NCBI GenBank assembly: GCA_021166685.1
Contig: JAJPEU010000015.1
Location: forward strand, 62,001 to 126,000
From: Sulfurovum sp.
Lineage (GTDB): Bacteria > Campylobacterota > Campylobacteria > Campylobacterales > Sulfurovaceae
Length of the DNA stretch: 64,000 nt
Reading direction: 5' to 3'
Shown one piece after another: positions 19,758 through 29,683 of the stretch. Numbering within the stretch: position 1 is the stretch's first letter; every line of letters starts with the position of its first letter. Below the pieces are notes generated by a model. That model had not been told where the DNA came from. It did not search any database and was given only the letters and a program-made list of their open reading frames with translations. Position numbers and translations under genes: made by a program.

Positions 19758-21593
19758 ATGATACAACTAACCAATCTCACCAAAAGCTTTGGGGGGCAAA
19801 CCCTTTTTCGCAACCTCAATCTAAAACTTTCGCAAGGTCAAAAAATAGGCCTTATCGGGCGCAACGGTACAGGCAAATCCACACTTTTCAAAATCATACT
19901 CGGAGAAGAAAGCTATGATGAGGGGGAGGTAAGCATCCCTAAAAATTACCGCATAGGCACTCTGCGTCAGCATCTTGAATTTACCAAGCCCACCGTACAT
20001 GAGGAATGTGCACAAGTACTTCCCGAAGAAGAACAGTATAACTTTTACAAGATAGAAAAAATCCTTTTTGGATTGGGGTTTAGCGCGGAAGATCTAGACA
20101 AAAACCCTTTAAGCTTTTCAGGCGGTTTTCAGATACGCATCAATCTTGCCAAACTTCTTGCCACAGAACCCAATATGCTTTTACTGGATGAACCAACCAA
20201 CTATTTGGATATTCTGTCCCTGCGCTGGCTTAAACAATTTATCCGAGAGTTCGACGGAGAAGTGATACTTATCACGCATGATCGTGAGTTTATGGACAGC
20301 GTAACCACTCATACGATGGGTATTCAGCGCAAAGGACTTCACATCATCAAGGGTGATACAAAAAAGTATGAAGCGACTTTGGCAATGCAGGATGAAACCT
20401 ATGAAAAAACCCGACTCAACCAGGATAAAAAACGCAAAGAACTTGAGGATTTTATTGCACGAAACAAAGCAAGAGCCTCTACTGCTACCTTGGCGCAATC
20501 CAAAGTAAAAGCATTGGAAAAAATGGAAGAGATGGAGAGCTTGGAAAGCGAAGCATCCCTTGCATTCAACTTTAATTACAAAGAAACACCCGCCAAAGTC
20601 ATACTCCGTGCAGAAAATTTGGGTTTTGGCTATGATCCGAACGTGCCTCTTTTTACACACCTTACCTTTGCTTTGGAAAACGGTAAATGCCTTGCTATTA
20701 TCGGAAAAAACGGCAAAGGAAAATCTACTTTGCTCAACTATATTGCAGGTGAACTTCCCAAACAGCAAGGAGAAATCACCCTGCATCCCTCTACCACTAT
20801 GGCACATTTCGGACAGACCAACATCGAAAGGCTCAATACTCAAAACACCATCATAGATGAGATAAGCGCGGTAGATAAAAAACTCGGTATTGCGCAGGTA
20901 CGAGGTATTTGCGGGACAATGATGTTTAGCGGCGAGTTAGCCGAAAAAAAGATAGAGGTGCTCTCAGGGGGAGAAAGAAGCCGTGTTATGCTGGGCAAGA
21001 TCATCGCGACGCCCGCAAACTTATTGCTGCTTGATGAGCCTACAAACCACCTCGATATGCAATCTATAGATGCCCTTTGCGATGCGGTAGAATCTTTTCG
21101 CGGAGCAGTCATTATGGTTACGCACTCAGAAATGCTTCTGTATCGTTTAGCCGATGCACTGATCGTCTTTCATGAAGGAAGAGCTGAGTATTTTGAAGGC
21201 GGCTACGATGAGTTCCTTGAAAAAATTGGCTGGGAAGAGGAAGAAGGTCAAACCAAACCCAAAAAAACCAAACCCAAACTCGATAAAAAAGAGCGCAAAA
21301 AACTTAGAACGGCACTCATTCAGGAAAAAGGCAAAGAAATCGCTCCTTACAAAAAAAAGATGGAACTCTGCGAAACACAGATCACAGCACTTGAAAAACT
21401 CCTTCAAGAACAAAACAATGCGCTCGCAAAAGCATCTGAACATGGCGACAACTCAGGCATCATGGAGTTTTCACAATATGTAGCCCAAACTCAAAAAGAG
21501 ATAGATAACCACTTTGAGGAGCTCGAAGCAACAAGCGAAAAATATGACGAGATCGCTGCACACTATGAAGCCAGACTGCAAGAACTTGAATGA
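19758..21593 (+). CDS. ABC-F family ATPase
   Basis: Two ABC cassettes: 'GRNGTGKST'/'LSFSGGFQIRINLAKLL'/'LLLDEPTNYLD' and 'GKNGKGKST'/'LSGGERSRVMLGKI'/'LLLDEPTNHLD'. Confidence 0.96.
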   Translation: MIQLTNLTKSFGGQTLFRNLNLKLSQGQKIGLIGRNGTGKSTLFKIILGEESYDEGEVSIPKNYRIGTLRQHLEFTKPTVHEECAQVLPEEEQYNFYKIEKILFGLGFSAEDLDKNPLSFSGGFQIRINLAKLLATEPNMLLLDEPTNYLDILSLRWLKQFIREFDGEVILITHDREFMDSVTTHTMGIQRKGLHIIKGDTKKYEATLAMQDETYEKTRLNQDKKRKELEDFIARNKARASTATLAQSKVKALEKMEEMESLESEASLAFNFNYKETPAKVILRAENLGFGYDPNVPLFTHLTFALENGKCLAIIGKNGKGKSTLLNYIAGELPKQQGEITLHPSTTMAHFGQTNIERLNTQNTIIDEISAVDKKLGIAQVRGICGTMMFSGELAEKKIEVLSGGERSRVMLGKIIATPANLLLLDEPTNHLDMQSIDALCDAVESFRGAVIMVTHSEMLLYRLADALIVFHEGRAEYFEGGYDEFLEKIGWEEEEGQTKPKKTKPKLDKKERKKLRTALIQEKGKEIAPYKKKMELCETQITALEKLLQEQNNALAKASEHGDNSGIMEFSQYVAQTQKEIDNHFEELEATSEKYDEIAAHYEARLQELE

Positions 21594-21641
21594 CCAGGCA
21601 TTCTTTCCCCTGCCGTTAAAAAAACAAACAGTCTTATGCGC

Positions 21642-21962
21642 TCATGAAAAATCAAAAAAAACATAAGAGAAATTTTCCACTTTTTTCTCTGTGATGACAA
21701 TTCCTTCTTCTTTAAGCAGCGCTATCTTTTTATCCTCTCCTCCAGCATAGCCCCCTACCCTTCCGTCACTTTTGATGACTCTGTGGCATGGCACCGTAAC
21801 CGGATTCGGATTGGTCGCCATCGCATGCCCGACTGCGCGGTATGCTTTACATCCCAACGCATGGGCAATCGCCCTATACGTTGTTACCTTTCCTTTGGGA
21901 ATTTGGGTCAAAAGCGCATAGCATCGTTCTTGAAAGGTTGATTTTACAGTTAAATTATCCAC
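21642..21962 (-). CDS. MGMT family O6-alkylguanine-DNA alkyltransferase-like protein
   Basis: 'IPKGKVTTYRAIAHALG', 'NPVTVPCHRVIKSDGRVGGYAGG' with active-site PCHRV. Confidence 0.9.
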   Translation of the reverse strand: MDNLTVKSTFQERCYALLTQIPKGKVTTYRAIAHALGCKAYRAVGHAMATNPNPVTVPCHRVIKSDGRVGGYAGGEDKKIALLKEEGIVITEKKVENFSYVFFDFS

Positions 21963-22142
21963 TTTTACGATCTCCTTTCTATCATTTTAGCATATAGTAT
22001 TTTCAAGGATACCGCAATGCTGCACTATAAAGTCTCAAGTACCGTCAAGCGTATGCAAATTGTGCCTCTTTCTGGTTCGCTAAAAAAATAAATTGTTTTT
22101 TTTATCTATCAAACTGCATACGGCTGTCAAAAATTCTATTTA

Positions 22143-22156
22143 TTGACATGGGTCAA
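22143..22156. promoter_or_regulatory. Crp/Fnr-type inverted repeat
   Basis: TTGAC-ATGG-GTCAA upstream of the multiheme cytochrome gene. Confidence 0.5.
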
Positions 22157-22214
22157 TGTTGATAGTTTAATATTGGATAAAATTCTGCCTTATATAATCA
22201 AAAGGATCGTTTGC

Positions 22215-23321
22215 ATGGAAAAAATCTTGGTATTTATCGCCATGGTGTCATCACTAATGTTTGCCAAATCAGAAACGGAGATTTGCAAAAAGTGTCATCC
22301 GATTATCGTTGAAGAGTTTCAAAATTCCATGCATAGAAAATCATCATTTTATGATGATAAAATTCATAGCGCCGTTTGGGACAAACACCCCTCTAAAGAA
22401 AAGGGTGGTTACAGCTGTGCAAAATGTCATGCCCCTCATGGCAAAACCGAAGAAGATATCAAAAAAGGCATCTCCTGCTCAACCTGCCATACAATACAAA
22501 ATATCGAATATCACACACAATCCAGCAGCAACATTTATTCCAAAGATCCCAAAACATTTTTTTCAGCCGAAAAAGGCAGAGAAACCCAAAAAATAACCTA
22601 CAAAAAAGAAAGCTCATTTTTTGGGATGAATAAAACCGCTGTCGGCTCACCCTATCACGATATTGATTACACGAATGAAAATTTCTATACAGGCCAAGTA
22701 TGCATGGGATGTCATTCGCACAGAAAAAATTCAGATGAATTTACACTATGCAAGACAGATAAAGACGGTGCAAAAGACAAAGAGCAAAATTGCATCACGT
22801 GCCATATGCCAAAAACAGACGGCAGCGCAACAACAATCAGAAAAAGCCAAAAGCACTCGTTTCACGGGTTTGCCGGCGCCAGACATAAGCCTCAAATGCT
22901 GTCTGAATATATTGAGCTGGATTTTGAAAAAACAGCAACCGGCTTTCATATTCTCGTGAAAAACAAAGCGCCGCATGATCTTTTAACACATCCGTTGCGG
23001 GCAATCGAACTGAGAGTAACTCTGACAAGAGACGGCAGCACTGCTGCACTGAAAACAAATAGTTTTATTAAAGTAATCGGTCGTGACGGCAAACCGTCCA
23101 TGCCTTGGCTTGCAAATGCAATCATAGTCGACACCATGATCAAAGGCAATGAAAAAAGAGTTATAACCTATAACGATTCGGTGAAAAACGGCGATAAACT
23201 TGAAGTACAAATCGGATACTATGCGGTAAACCCAGGTGCTCTTAAGCAGTTAAATCTTGATGGAGAAAAAGAGTTGAAAAAATTTACGGTTCTTAAGCAA
23301 AAATATTTTATAGTAAAATAG
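22215..23321 (+). CDS. periplasmic multiheme c-type cytochrome (5 CxxCH)
   Basis: Signal peptide then CKKCH, CAKCH, CSTCH, CMGCH, CITCH; start at 22215. Confidence 0.9.
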   Translation: MEKILVFIAMVSSLMFAKSETEICKKCHPIIVEEFQNSMHRKSSFYDDKIHSAVWDKHPSKEKGGYSCAKCHAPHGKTEEDIKKGISCSTCHTIQNIEYHTQSSSNIYSKDPKTFFSAEKGRETQKITYKKESSFFGMNKTAVGSPYHDIDYTNENFYTGQVCMGCHSHRKNSDEFTLCKTDKDGAKDKEQNCITCHMPKTDGSATTIRKSQKHSFHGFAGARHKPQMLSEYIELDFEKTATGFHILVKNKAPHDLLTHPLRAIELRVTLTRDGSTAALKTNSFIKVIGRDGKPSMPWLANAIIVDTMIKGNEKRVITYNDSVKNGDKLEVQIGYYAVNPGALKQLNLDGEKELKKFTVLKQKYFIVK

Positions 23322-23335
23322 TTGGGGTTGCCGCA

Positions 23336-23851
23336 TCAATCTTGAGATTCAGAAAGCTCTACCAAAAGCTTTTTCAGAAGATCGCTAAGCATGGTTTGTT
23401 CATTTTCTTGAAGTTTAGACAATACTTCCATATTGATTTTAACAATATCGCCAAAAGCATCAATGGCAAGCTTTTTTCCTTTTTGGCTCAATGCCACAAG
23501 CAAACTTCTTTTATCTTTCTTTGATGGTATTCTTCGAATCAGTTTTTTATCTTCCAGTTTTTTAAGCAGTTTTGTCATGCCGCCTGAAGAAAAAATCATA
23601 TTCTCGGATAAAACAGTCGGACTCATTTCTTTTCCGTGGGATAATATTGTCATTAAAACATCAAATTCTGATGAAGAAATATTGTATTTTGGTACAAATA
23701 TCCTATCTTTTTTTTCATTGAAAAGTTTATTGACCAGCATCAAAGGAAGCCCTATGTCTACCACCGTTTTGTAATGTCGATAGTGCTCTTGCATGCTGTT
23801 CTCTAAAAACTTATGCTTTTCATCAATAAACGCCAACATGTCTTTTTTCAT
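23336..23851 (-). CDS. MarR family transcriptional regulator (start 23851 or 23866)
   Basis: 'ISSSEFDVLMTILSHGKEMSPTVLSENMIFSSGGMTKLLKKLEDKKLIRRIPSKKDKRSLLVALSQKG' winged helix. Confidence 0.93.
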   Translation of the reverse strand: MKKDMLAFIDEKHKFLENSMQEHYRHYKTVVDIGLPLMLVNKLFNEKKDRIFVPKYNISSSEFDVLMTILSHGKEMSPTVLSENMIFSSGGMTKLLKKLEDKKLIRRIPSKKDKRSLLVALSQKGKKLAIDAFGDIVKINMEVLSKLQENEQTMLSDLLKKLLVELSESQD

Positions 23852-23930
23852 CTCTTTGCCTTGCATGCACTCTAAATTATACTTTATAGAAAGATTGTAT
23901 AATAAAAAAACTTAATACTTTGGTTTATAC

Positions 23931-23946
23931 ATCTTTCTAGAAAGAT
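23931..23946. promoter_or_regulatory. palindromic operator 1
   Basis: ATCTTTCTAGAAAGAT, perfect 16-bp palindrome between divergent marR-like gene and efflux operon. Confidence 0.85.
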
Positions 23947-23965
23947 AGTTTAAGCCAATTAATGA

Positions 23966-23983
23966 TATCTTTCCGGAAAGATA
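23966..23983. promoter_or_regulatory. palindromic operator 2
   Basis: TATCTTTCCGGAAAGATA, perfect 18-bp palindrome; same arms as operator 1. Confidence 0.85.
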
Positions 23984-24008
23984 AAATATGTATATGCAGG
24001 AGACAAAA

Positions 24009-25133
24009 ATGAAAGCGATAAAAATGAGGTGTCTAGGCACAATAACTTTAGGTGTTTTGATTTTGGGACTAACCGGATGCAATGACACCGATGCTAAGCA
24101 GCAGTCACCCCAAGCACAAAATATGCCGGCTTTGCCCGTATCTGTTCATGTGGTAAAATTTAATGACGCCAAAATAGAAAAAAAATATCCGGCTATCGTC
24201 AATGCCTATGAAAAGGTAGATATTATTGCCAGAGTTTCAGGCATTTTAGAAAAAAAACATTTTACCGAAGGTGCTTTGGTAAAAAAAGGCGACCTCCTTT
24301 ATACCATAGAGCAAGATATCTATAAAGCAAAACTTGATACGGCACATGCTGTGCTCGAAAAAGCACATTCTAATCTTCAGAAAGCCACAAAAGATTGGCA
24401 GAGAGCCGAAACTCTTAAAAAAACAAATTCTATCAGTCCCAAAGAGACAGACTTTTATTTGTCCGAATACACCAATGCCAAAGCGGAGTTATCCAATGCC
24501 AAAGCAAATTTAAAACAGGCACAAATTGAATTTGACTATACAACCGTCAAAGCACCCATAAGCGGCACAGCAGGAATCAAAAATCACGATATCGGTGATT
24601 ATATCGATGCAAATGAGGAAAGTTCGCTTTTAACAACCATAACAAACACAAATCCATTGCATGTAGAATTTTCTATCCCGAAAAATGATGTACACAACTA
24701 TTTGTCTCAAATAAAAAATCCTCAGACTGTCATTAAATTATTGGATACTAAAAACAATGAATCAGAATATAACGGGACTATCGATTTTATCTCTCCGGAA
24801 ATTGATCAAAAAACCAACTCTCTCTCAATCAGAGCAAAAATAAACAATGATGATGGCCGTTTCTTGGCAGGAGATTTTGTTAAAGTAAGCATAGAAGGAT
24901 TGATTGCGCCGAATGTAGCTGTAATTCCTGAAGAGGCTATTTTACAAACCCCAAACGGTGCAATGGTGTATGTGGCAGAAAACGGAGTGGCTAAAATGAA
25001 GCCTGTCGGGACAGGTATACTCACCAGGGATGGAATCATTGTAAAAAAGGGGCTTAAAGAAGGCGATAAAATCATCATCAACAATATTCCAAAACTAAGA
25101 CCGGATACTAAAGTGGTTGAGATGGAGAAGTAA
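24009..25133 (+). CDS. RND efflux periplasmic adaptor (lipoprotein; start at 24009)
   Basis: Lipobox 'LGLTGC', 'VSGILEKKHFTEGALVKKGDLLYTIEQD', 'TVKAPISGTAGIKNHDIGDYI'. Confidence 0.94.
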   Translation: MKAIKMRCLGTITLGVLILGLTGCNDTDAKQQSPQAQNMPALPVSVHVVKFNDAKIEKKYPAIVNAYEKVDIIARVSGILEKKHFTEGALVKKGDLLYTIEQDIYKAKLDTAHAVLEKAHSNLQKATKDWQRAETLKKTNSISPKETDFYLSEYTNAKAELSNAKANLKQAQIEFDYTTVKAPISGTAGIKNHDIGDYIDANEESSLLTTITNTNPLHVEFSIPKNDVHNYLSQIKNPQTVIKLLDTKNNESEYNGTIDFISPEIDQKTNSLSIRAKINNDDGRFLAGDFVKVSIEGLIAPNVAVIPEEAILQTPNGAMVYVAENGVAKMKPVGTGILTRDGIIVKKGLKEGDKIIINNIPKLRPDTKVVEMEK

Positions 25134-25134
25134 A

Positions 25135-28100
25135 ATGTTTAGTGCATTTTTTATAAAAAATCCGGTATTTGCCGCCGTTGTCTCTATCGTCATTCTTCTT
25201 GCAGGAGTTGCCTCTATGATTACGCTGCCCGTAGAGCAATTTCCCAAAGTGGTACCGCCTCAAATCGTAGTATCAGCGGCCTATCCCGGTGCAAGTGCCG
25301 AAACGCTCTCAAAAACCGTAGCTGCACCTCTTGAAGAACAGATCAACGGCGCTAAAAATATGATCTATATGACTTCGAGCGCCGAAGACAGCGGAAGAGT
25401 GAGCATCAATGTATTTTTTGAAGTCGGAACCGATCCCGATGACGCCAAAATCGATGTCAACAACAGAGTTCAAGTGGCCCTTTCGAGACTTCCGGAGGCA
25501 GTACAGCGGCAAGGAATAAGGGTAAATGAAAAATCTCCCAGCATGCTGTTGGTTTCTGTTTTTTATTCGCCCGACAAAAGCAAAGACACTACATTTTTGT
25601 CAAACTACGCGCTTATCAATATTACCGATGATTTAAAAAGAGTTAAAGGGGTCGGCGATGCTGTTATTTTTGGGGCAAAAGATTATTCGATAAGAGTATG
25701 GATAGATCCTGAAAAACTTTCTTTGTACGGTTTGACAGCAAAAGATGTTATCAATGCCGTCAAAGAACAAAATGCACAATACGCCGCAGGTCAATTCGGT
25801 GCCGAGCCCCTTAATGAAAAACAAATGTTTACCTACACTATTTTAGCTCAGGAACGCATGACCGACCCAAGAGACTTTGATGCTATTTTGCTGTATTCAA
25901 AAAAAGACGGCGCCTCACTCAAATTAAAAGACGTTGCGACGATAGAACTGGGAGCCCAAAGCTACAGCCTTGTATCCAAACTCAATAAAGTTCCTGCCAT
26001 TCCTGTCGCTCTGTTTTTGCAATCAGGCGCCAATGCACTTGAGACTGCCAAAGAGGTCAAAAAGGTTCTTGCGGCCGCAGCTGCCAAATTTCCGCAGGGT
26101 GTTTCTTATGAACTCCCGTATGACTCTACAGACTTTGTCGAAATATCCATAAAAGAAGTAGTGTATACTTTCATTGAGGCTCTTATCTTGGTCATTGGGG
26201 TCATCTTCCTTTTCTTGCAAAACTGGAGAGCCACACTTATTCCTATTTTGGCTGTTCCCGTATCAGTAATAGGTGCTTTTGCAGGCATGCATTTGTTTGG
26301 ATTCAGCATTAATCTTTTAACGCTTTTCGGTTTGGTGCTTGCGATTGGTATCGTTGTTGATGATGCCATCATCGTTATAGAAAATGTCGAAAGACACATG
26401 AGCAAAGGACTCAGCCCGCGCGAAGCCACATTTAAAGCCATGCAAGAGGTTTCCAGCGCACTTGTAGCGATTGTTCTGGTATTGTCTGCTGTGTTCATAC
26501 CTGTGGCATTTTTAGGAGGATTAACCGGAGAGATGTACAAGCAGTTTGCTATTACCATTGCAATATCCGTTGTCATTTCCGGCTTCGTTGCCCTTACCTT
26601 GACTCCTTCGCTTTGCGCAAGCATTTTAAGACCGGCGCACAATGAACCAAAAGGTTTCTTCAAATGGTTCAATACCCTGTTTGACAAAGCTACCAACGGA
26701 TACGTGGCGACCGTAAAAACAGCCCTTAGATACGGCTTTATCAGTATTCTTTTATTCGGTGCATTGATTTATGCCTCTTTTGATATGTTAAAAATGATGA
26801 AAACAGGACTTGTGCCGCAAGAAGACCAGGGGACGATATTTGTATTGAGCTACAATCCTCCGGCTGCCTCTCTCAACAGAACAGAACAGTTGACGGACGA
26901 TATTTATGACGTCATATCACAAAATCCAAACATCAAACATGTCGTCTCTTTTACAGGACTCGATTTTATGACGTTCGCAGAAAAAACCAATGCTGCTGCA
27001 ACCATAGTCAAGCTCAAACCGTGGGATCAAAGGCCGCTTGCAAATCAGCACGCCCAAGCACTTGCAGGTCAATTTTCAAAAGAGATCATGGCAATTCCTA
27101 ACGGATTTTCTATCCCCGTGTTGCCGCCTCCTATCATGGGCATGGGTATAGCCGGCGGATTTGATATGTATGTACAAAGCAGAACGGGCGCAAATGTCGG
27201 CGAAATAAACACCTACGTGCAGCAAATTATCCAAAAGGCAAATCAGCGGAAAGATTTGGTAGGCGTAAGAACCACACTCAATGCCAATGTACCCCAGTAT
27301 AGAGTGCTTGTAAATACAGAAGAAGCCAAAGCCAAAGGCGTAAACGTTTCAGACATCTATGAAACACTGAATGCAACATTTGGAAATTATTATATCAATG
27401 ACTTCAACCTTTACGGCCGTACATACAAAGTAAATATCACTTCAAGCGGTGAGTTCAGAAAAGATCCTCAGGATTTGGACAAAGTATTTGTAAGAAACGA
27501 TCAGGGCGACCTTATCCCGATTGGCTCTTTGGTCAATTTTACCAAAGTGGTGGGGGCTGACCTGGCAGAAAGATTCAACCTGTTCCCTTCGGCGAAAATC
27601 TCCGGGCAGCCTGCGCCTGGATACGGCTCAGGGGATGCCATCAAGGCCATAGAAGAAGTGGCGGCAGAAGTGCTTCCCGACGGATATTCTCTAGGATGGG
27701 TAGGAACGGCTTACCAGGAAAAACAAATTGCCAGCAGCAGTATTTTAGCTTTTGGTTTTGGGATGGTGCTGCTATACTTGATACTTGCTGCGCAGTACGG
27801 CAAATGGTCGATGCCGATCTCAGTCGTACTGGCAGTTCCGTTTGCTGTCTTTGGGGCAATTATCGCTACTCTCTTGAGAGGTTTGGAAAATGACATATAT
27901 TTCCAAATAGGACTTTTAGTACTTGCCGGACTTGCAGCAAAAAATGCTATCTTGATCGTAGAGTTTGCGATGCAGAAAAAAGAAGAAGGGCTTAGCACAT
28001 ATGATGCGGCTATTGAAGCCGCAAAAATAAGATTAAGGCCTATTATCATGACCTCTTTGGCCTTTACATTGGGAGTTGTTCCGCTTGCCATCAGCAGCGG

Positions 28101-28245
28101 TGCGGGTGCGGCCAGCAGACACTCTATCGGTACGGGCGTCATTGGCGGAATGCTCGCGGCAACATTTCTAGCGATCGTCTTTATTCCGCTTTTTTATGTA
28201 TGGATTTCTAAATTAAGCTTCAAAAAAGAGGAGGCAAACAAATGA
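25135..28245 (+). CDS. RND efflux inner-membrane transporter (AcrB/HAE1 family)
   Basis: 'FFIKNPVFAAVVSIVILLAGV', 'GIVVDDAIIVIENVERHM', 1037 aa; start at 25135 overlaps adaptor stop. Confidence 0.97.
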   Translation: MFSAFFIKNPVFAAVVSIVILLAGVASMITLPVEQFPKVVPPQIVVSAAYPGASAETLSKTVAAPLEEQINGAKNMIYMTSSAEDSGRVSINVFFEVGTDPDDAKIDVNNRVQVALSRLPEAVQRQGIRVNEKSPSMLLVSVFYSPDKSKDTTFLSNYALINITDDLKRVKGVGDAVIFGAKDYSIRVWIDPEKLSLYGLTAKDVINAVKEQNAQYAAGQFGAEPLNEKQMFTYTILAQERMTDPRDFDAILLYSKKDGASLKLKDVATIELGAQSYSLVSKLNKVPAIPVALFLQSGANALETAKEVKKVLAAAAAKFPQGVSYELPYDSTDFVEISIKEVVYTFIEALILVIGVIFLFLQNWRATLIPILAVPVSVIGAFAGMHLFGFSINLLTLFGLVLAIGIVVDDAIIVIENVERHMSKGLSPREATFKAMQEVSSALVAIVLVLSAVFIPVAFLGGLTGEMYKQFAITIAISVVISGFVALTLTPSLCASILRPAHNEPKGFFKWFNTLFDKATNGYVATVKTALRYGFISILLFGALIYASFDMLKMMKTGLVPQEDQGTIFVLSYNPPAASLNRTEQLTDDIYDVISQNPNIKHVVSFTGLDFMTFAEKTNAAATIVKLKPWDQRPLANQHAQALAGQFSKEIMAIPNGFSIPVLPPPIMGMGIAGGFDMYVQSRTGANVGEINTYVQQIIQKANQRKDLVGVRTTLNANVPQYRVLVNTEEAKAKGVNVSDIYETLNATFGNYYINDFNLYGRTYKVNITSSGEFRKDPQDLDKVFVRNDQGDLIPIGSLVNFTKVVGADLAERFNLFPSAKISGQPAPGYGSGDAIKAIEEVAAEVLPDGYSLGWVGTAYQEKQIASSSILAFGFGMVLLYLILAAQYGKWSMPISVVLAVPFAVFGAIIATLLRGLENDIYFQIGLLVLAGLAAKNAILIVEFAMQKKEEGLSTYDAAIEAAKIRLRPIIMTSLAFTLGVVPLAISSGAGAASRHSIGTGVIGGMLAATFLAIVFIPLFYVWISKLSFKKEEANK

Positions 28246-29660
28246 AACATTTGGCTTTATCTCTAAGTTTACTCCTGATAAGCGGCTGTTCGCTTTCCCA
28301 AAACCCCAACATTCCAACTACCGTTCTTCCGCAAAATAGCGGCATTGGCGGTAGCGAAAAGCTATTGCTCAACGACAGATGGTGGGAAAATTTTCACGAT
28401 AGAGAATTAAACCTCTTTGTGCAAGAAGCCTTGGACCAAAACAGCGATCTTAAAATCGCAACACTCCAAGCAATGCGTTTTAGAGAGTTTTTAAATATCA
28501 AAAAGAGCGAACAGCTTCCAAGAATAGATGCCCTCGGATCCGCCTCAAAGACGAAGAGCTATATGGCTTCGTTTGACCAAAGCTTCACCTATGACCAATT
28601 TGAATTAGGCGCTATGGCTTCTTATGAAATAGACCTGTGGGGAAAACTTAAACATACAAAAATGGCCGCTTTTGAAGACATGATGAGAGAATCCTATCTC
28701 AAAGAAAGTATCAAACAGCGCATCATTGCTGATAGCATCATCGCTTATTTTGGCCTCAAGACAAACACCAAAATTTATCAAATAACCAAAGAGCAGTATT
28801 TAAACGAAAAAGCATTTTATACCTATATGCAAAATCAATACAAAGCCGGGCTAATACGAGAAAGTGATTTGCTTCAGGAAGAATCTTTGTTGCAAATGTT
28901 TTATGATGAAATGATAAAACAGCAAGATGCCTTAAGCGCCTACAAAACAGCGGTTGCGATACTTCTTGGAAAAGAACCCGTCCAAGTATTTGCCGGCACA
29001 CAAAAGGTGCGAAGCGCTGTATACAGCGCTTCTTCCTTGCCTGTTCCCTCAAACCTGCCCTCCGATATACTCCAAAGAAGAGCAGACATTCAGGCATCTC
29101 AAGCAAAAGTCAAATCCAGCGCCTTTTTAGTTTCTGTTGCAAAGAGTGCATTTTTCCCTTCCATTTCCCTCAGCGGAACACAAGGATACGTAAGCGGGGA
29201 TTTAAACCGCCTCATCTCGTCTAATACCTCTACCTATTCTGCAGGAGGCAATCTATTGTCCCCGATATTGGATTTTGGAAAAATACAAGCCAATATTAAA
29301 GCCGCCAAACTAGACCAGCAAATAGCACTATTGGAGTATCAAGATACCGTTAGAAAGGCTTTTGGAGAAGTCAAAGACAACCTGCATGCCTATGCCTCCA
29401 ATAAACAAAGACTTTCTTCGCAAGAAAAAAGATATCAAGCCATAAGCCATAAAAAACGCATTATGGAAAAACAATACAAAGAAGGCTTTGCCACATATTT
29501 GGAACTGCTCGAGACCCGAAAGGAAGAATTTGAAGTTGCGATCTCAAAAGAAGCCATAAAATTTGAAACGTTAAAATCCGCTGTTGAGCTCTATGTAAGC
29601 CTTGGCGGCGGTTTCATGGCCGATACGAAAAATAAAAATACCGCTGTTTCCAAAATGTAA
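28242..29660 (+). CDS. TolC/OprM-type outer-membrane efflux lipoprotein
   Basis: Lipobox 'LISGC', 'LNDRWWENFHDRELN', 'YEIDLWGKLKH', 'LPSDILQRRADIQASQAKV'; ATGA overlap with transporter. Confidence 0.95.
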   Translation: MKHLALSLSLLLISGCSLSQNPNIPTTVLPQNSGIGGSEKLLLNDRWWENFHDRELNLFVQEALDQNSDLKIATLQAMRFREFLNIKKSEQLPRIDALGSASKTKSYMASFDQSFTYDQFELGAMASYEIDLWGKLKHTKMAAFEDMMRESYLKESIKQRIIADSIIAYFGLKTNTKIYQITKEQYLNEKAFYTYMQNQYKAGLIRESDLLQEESLLQMFYDEMIKQQDALSAYKTAVAILLGKEPVQVFAGTQKVRSAVYSASSLPVPSNLPSDILQRRADIQASQAKVKSSAFLVSVAKSAFFPSISLSGTQGYVSGDLNRLISSNTSTYSAGGNLLSPILDFGKIQANIKAAKLDQQIALLEYQDTVRKAFGEVKDNLHAYASNKQRLSSQEKRYQAISHKKRIMEKQYKEGFATYLELLETRKEEFEVAISKEAIKFETLKSAVELYVSLGGGFMADTKNKNTAVSKM

Positions 29661-29683
29661 CCAAAAGTGCGTATCCTTTTTTA

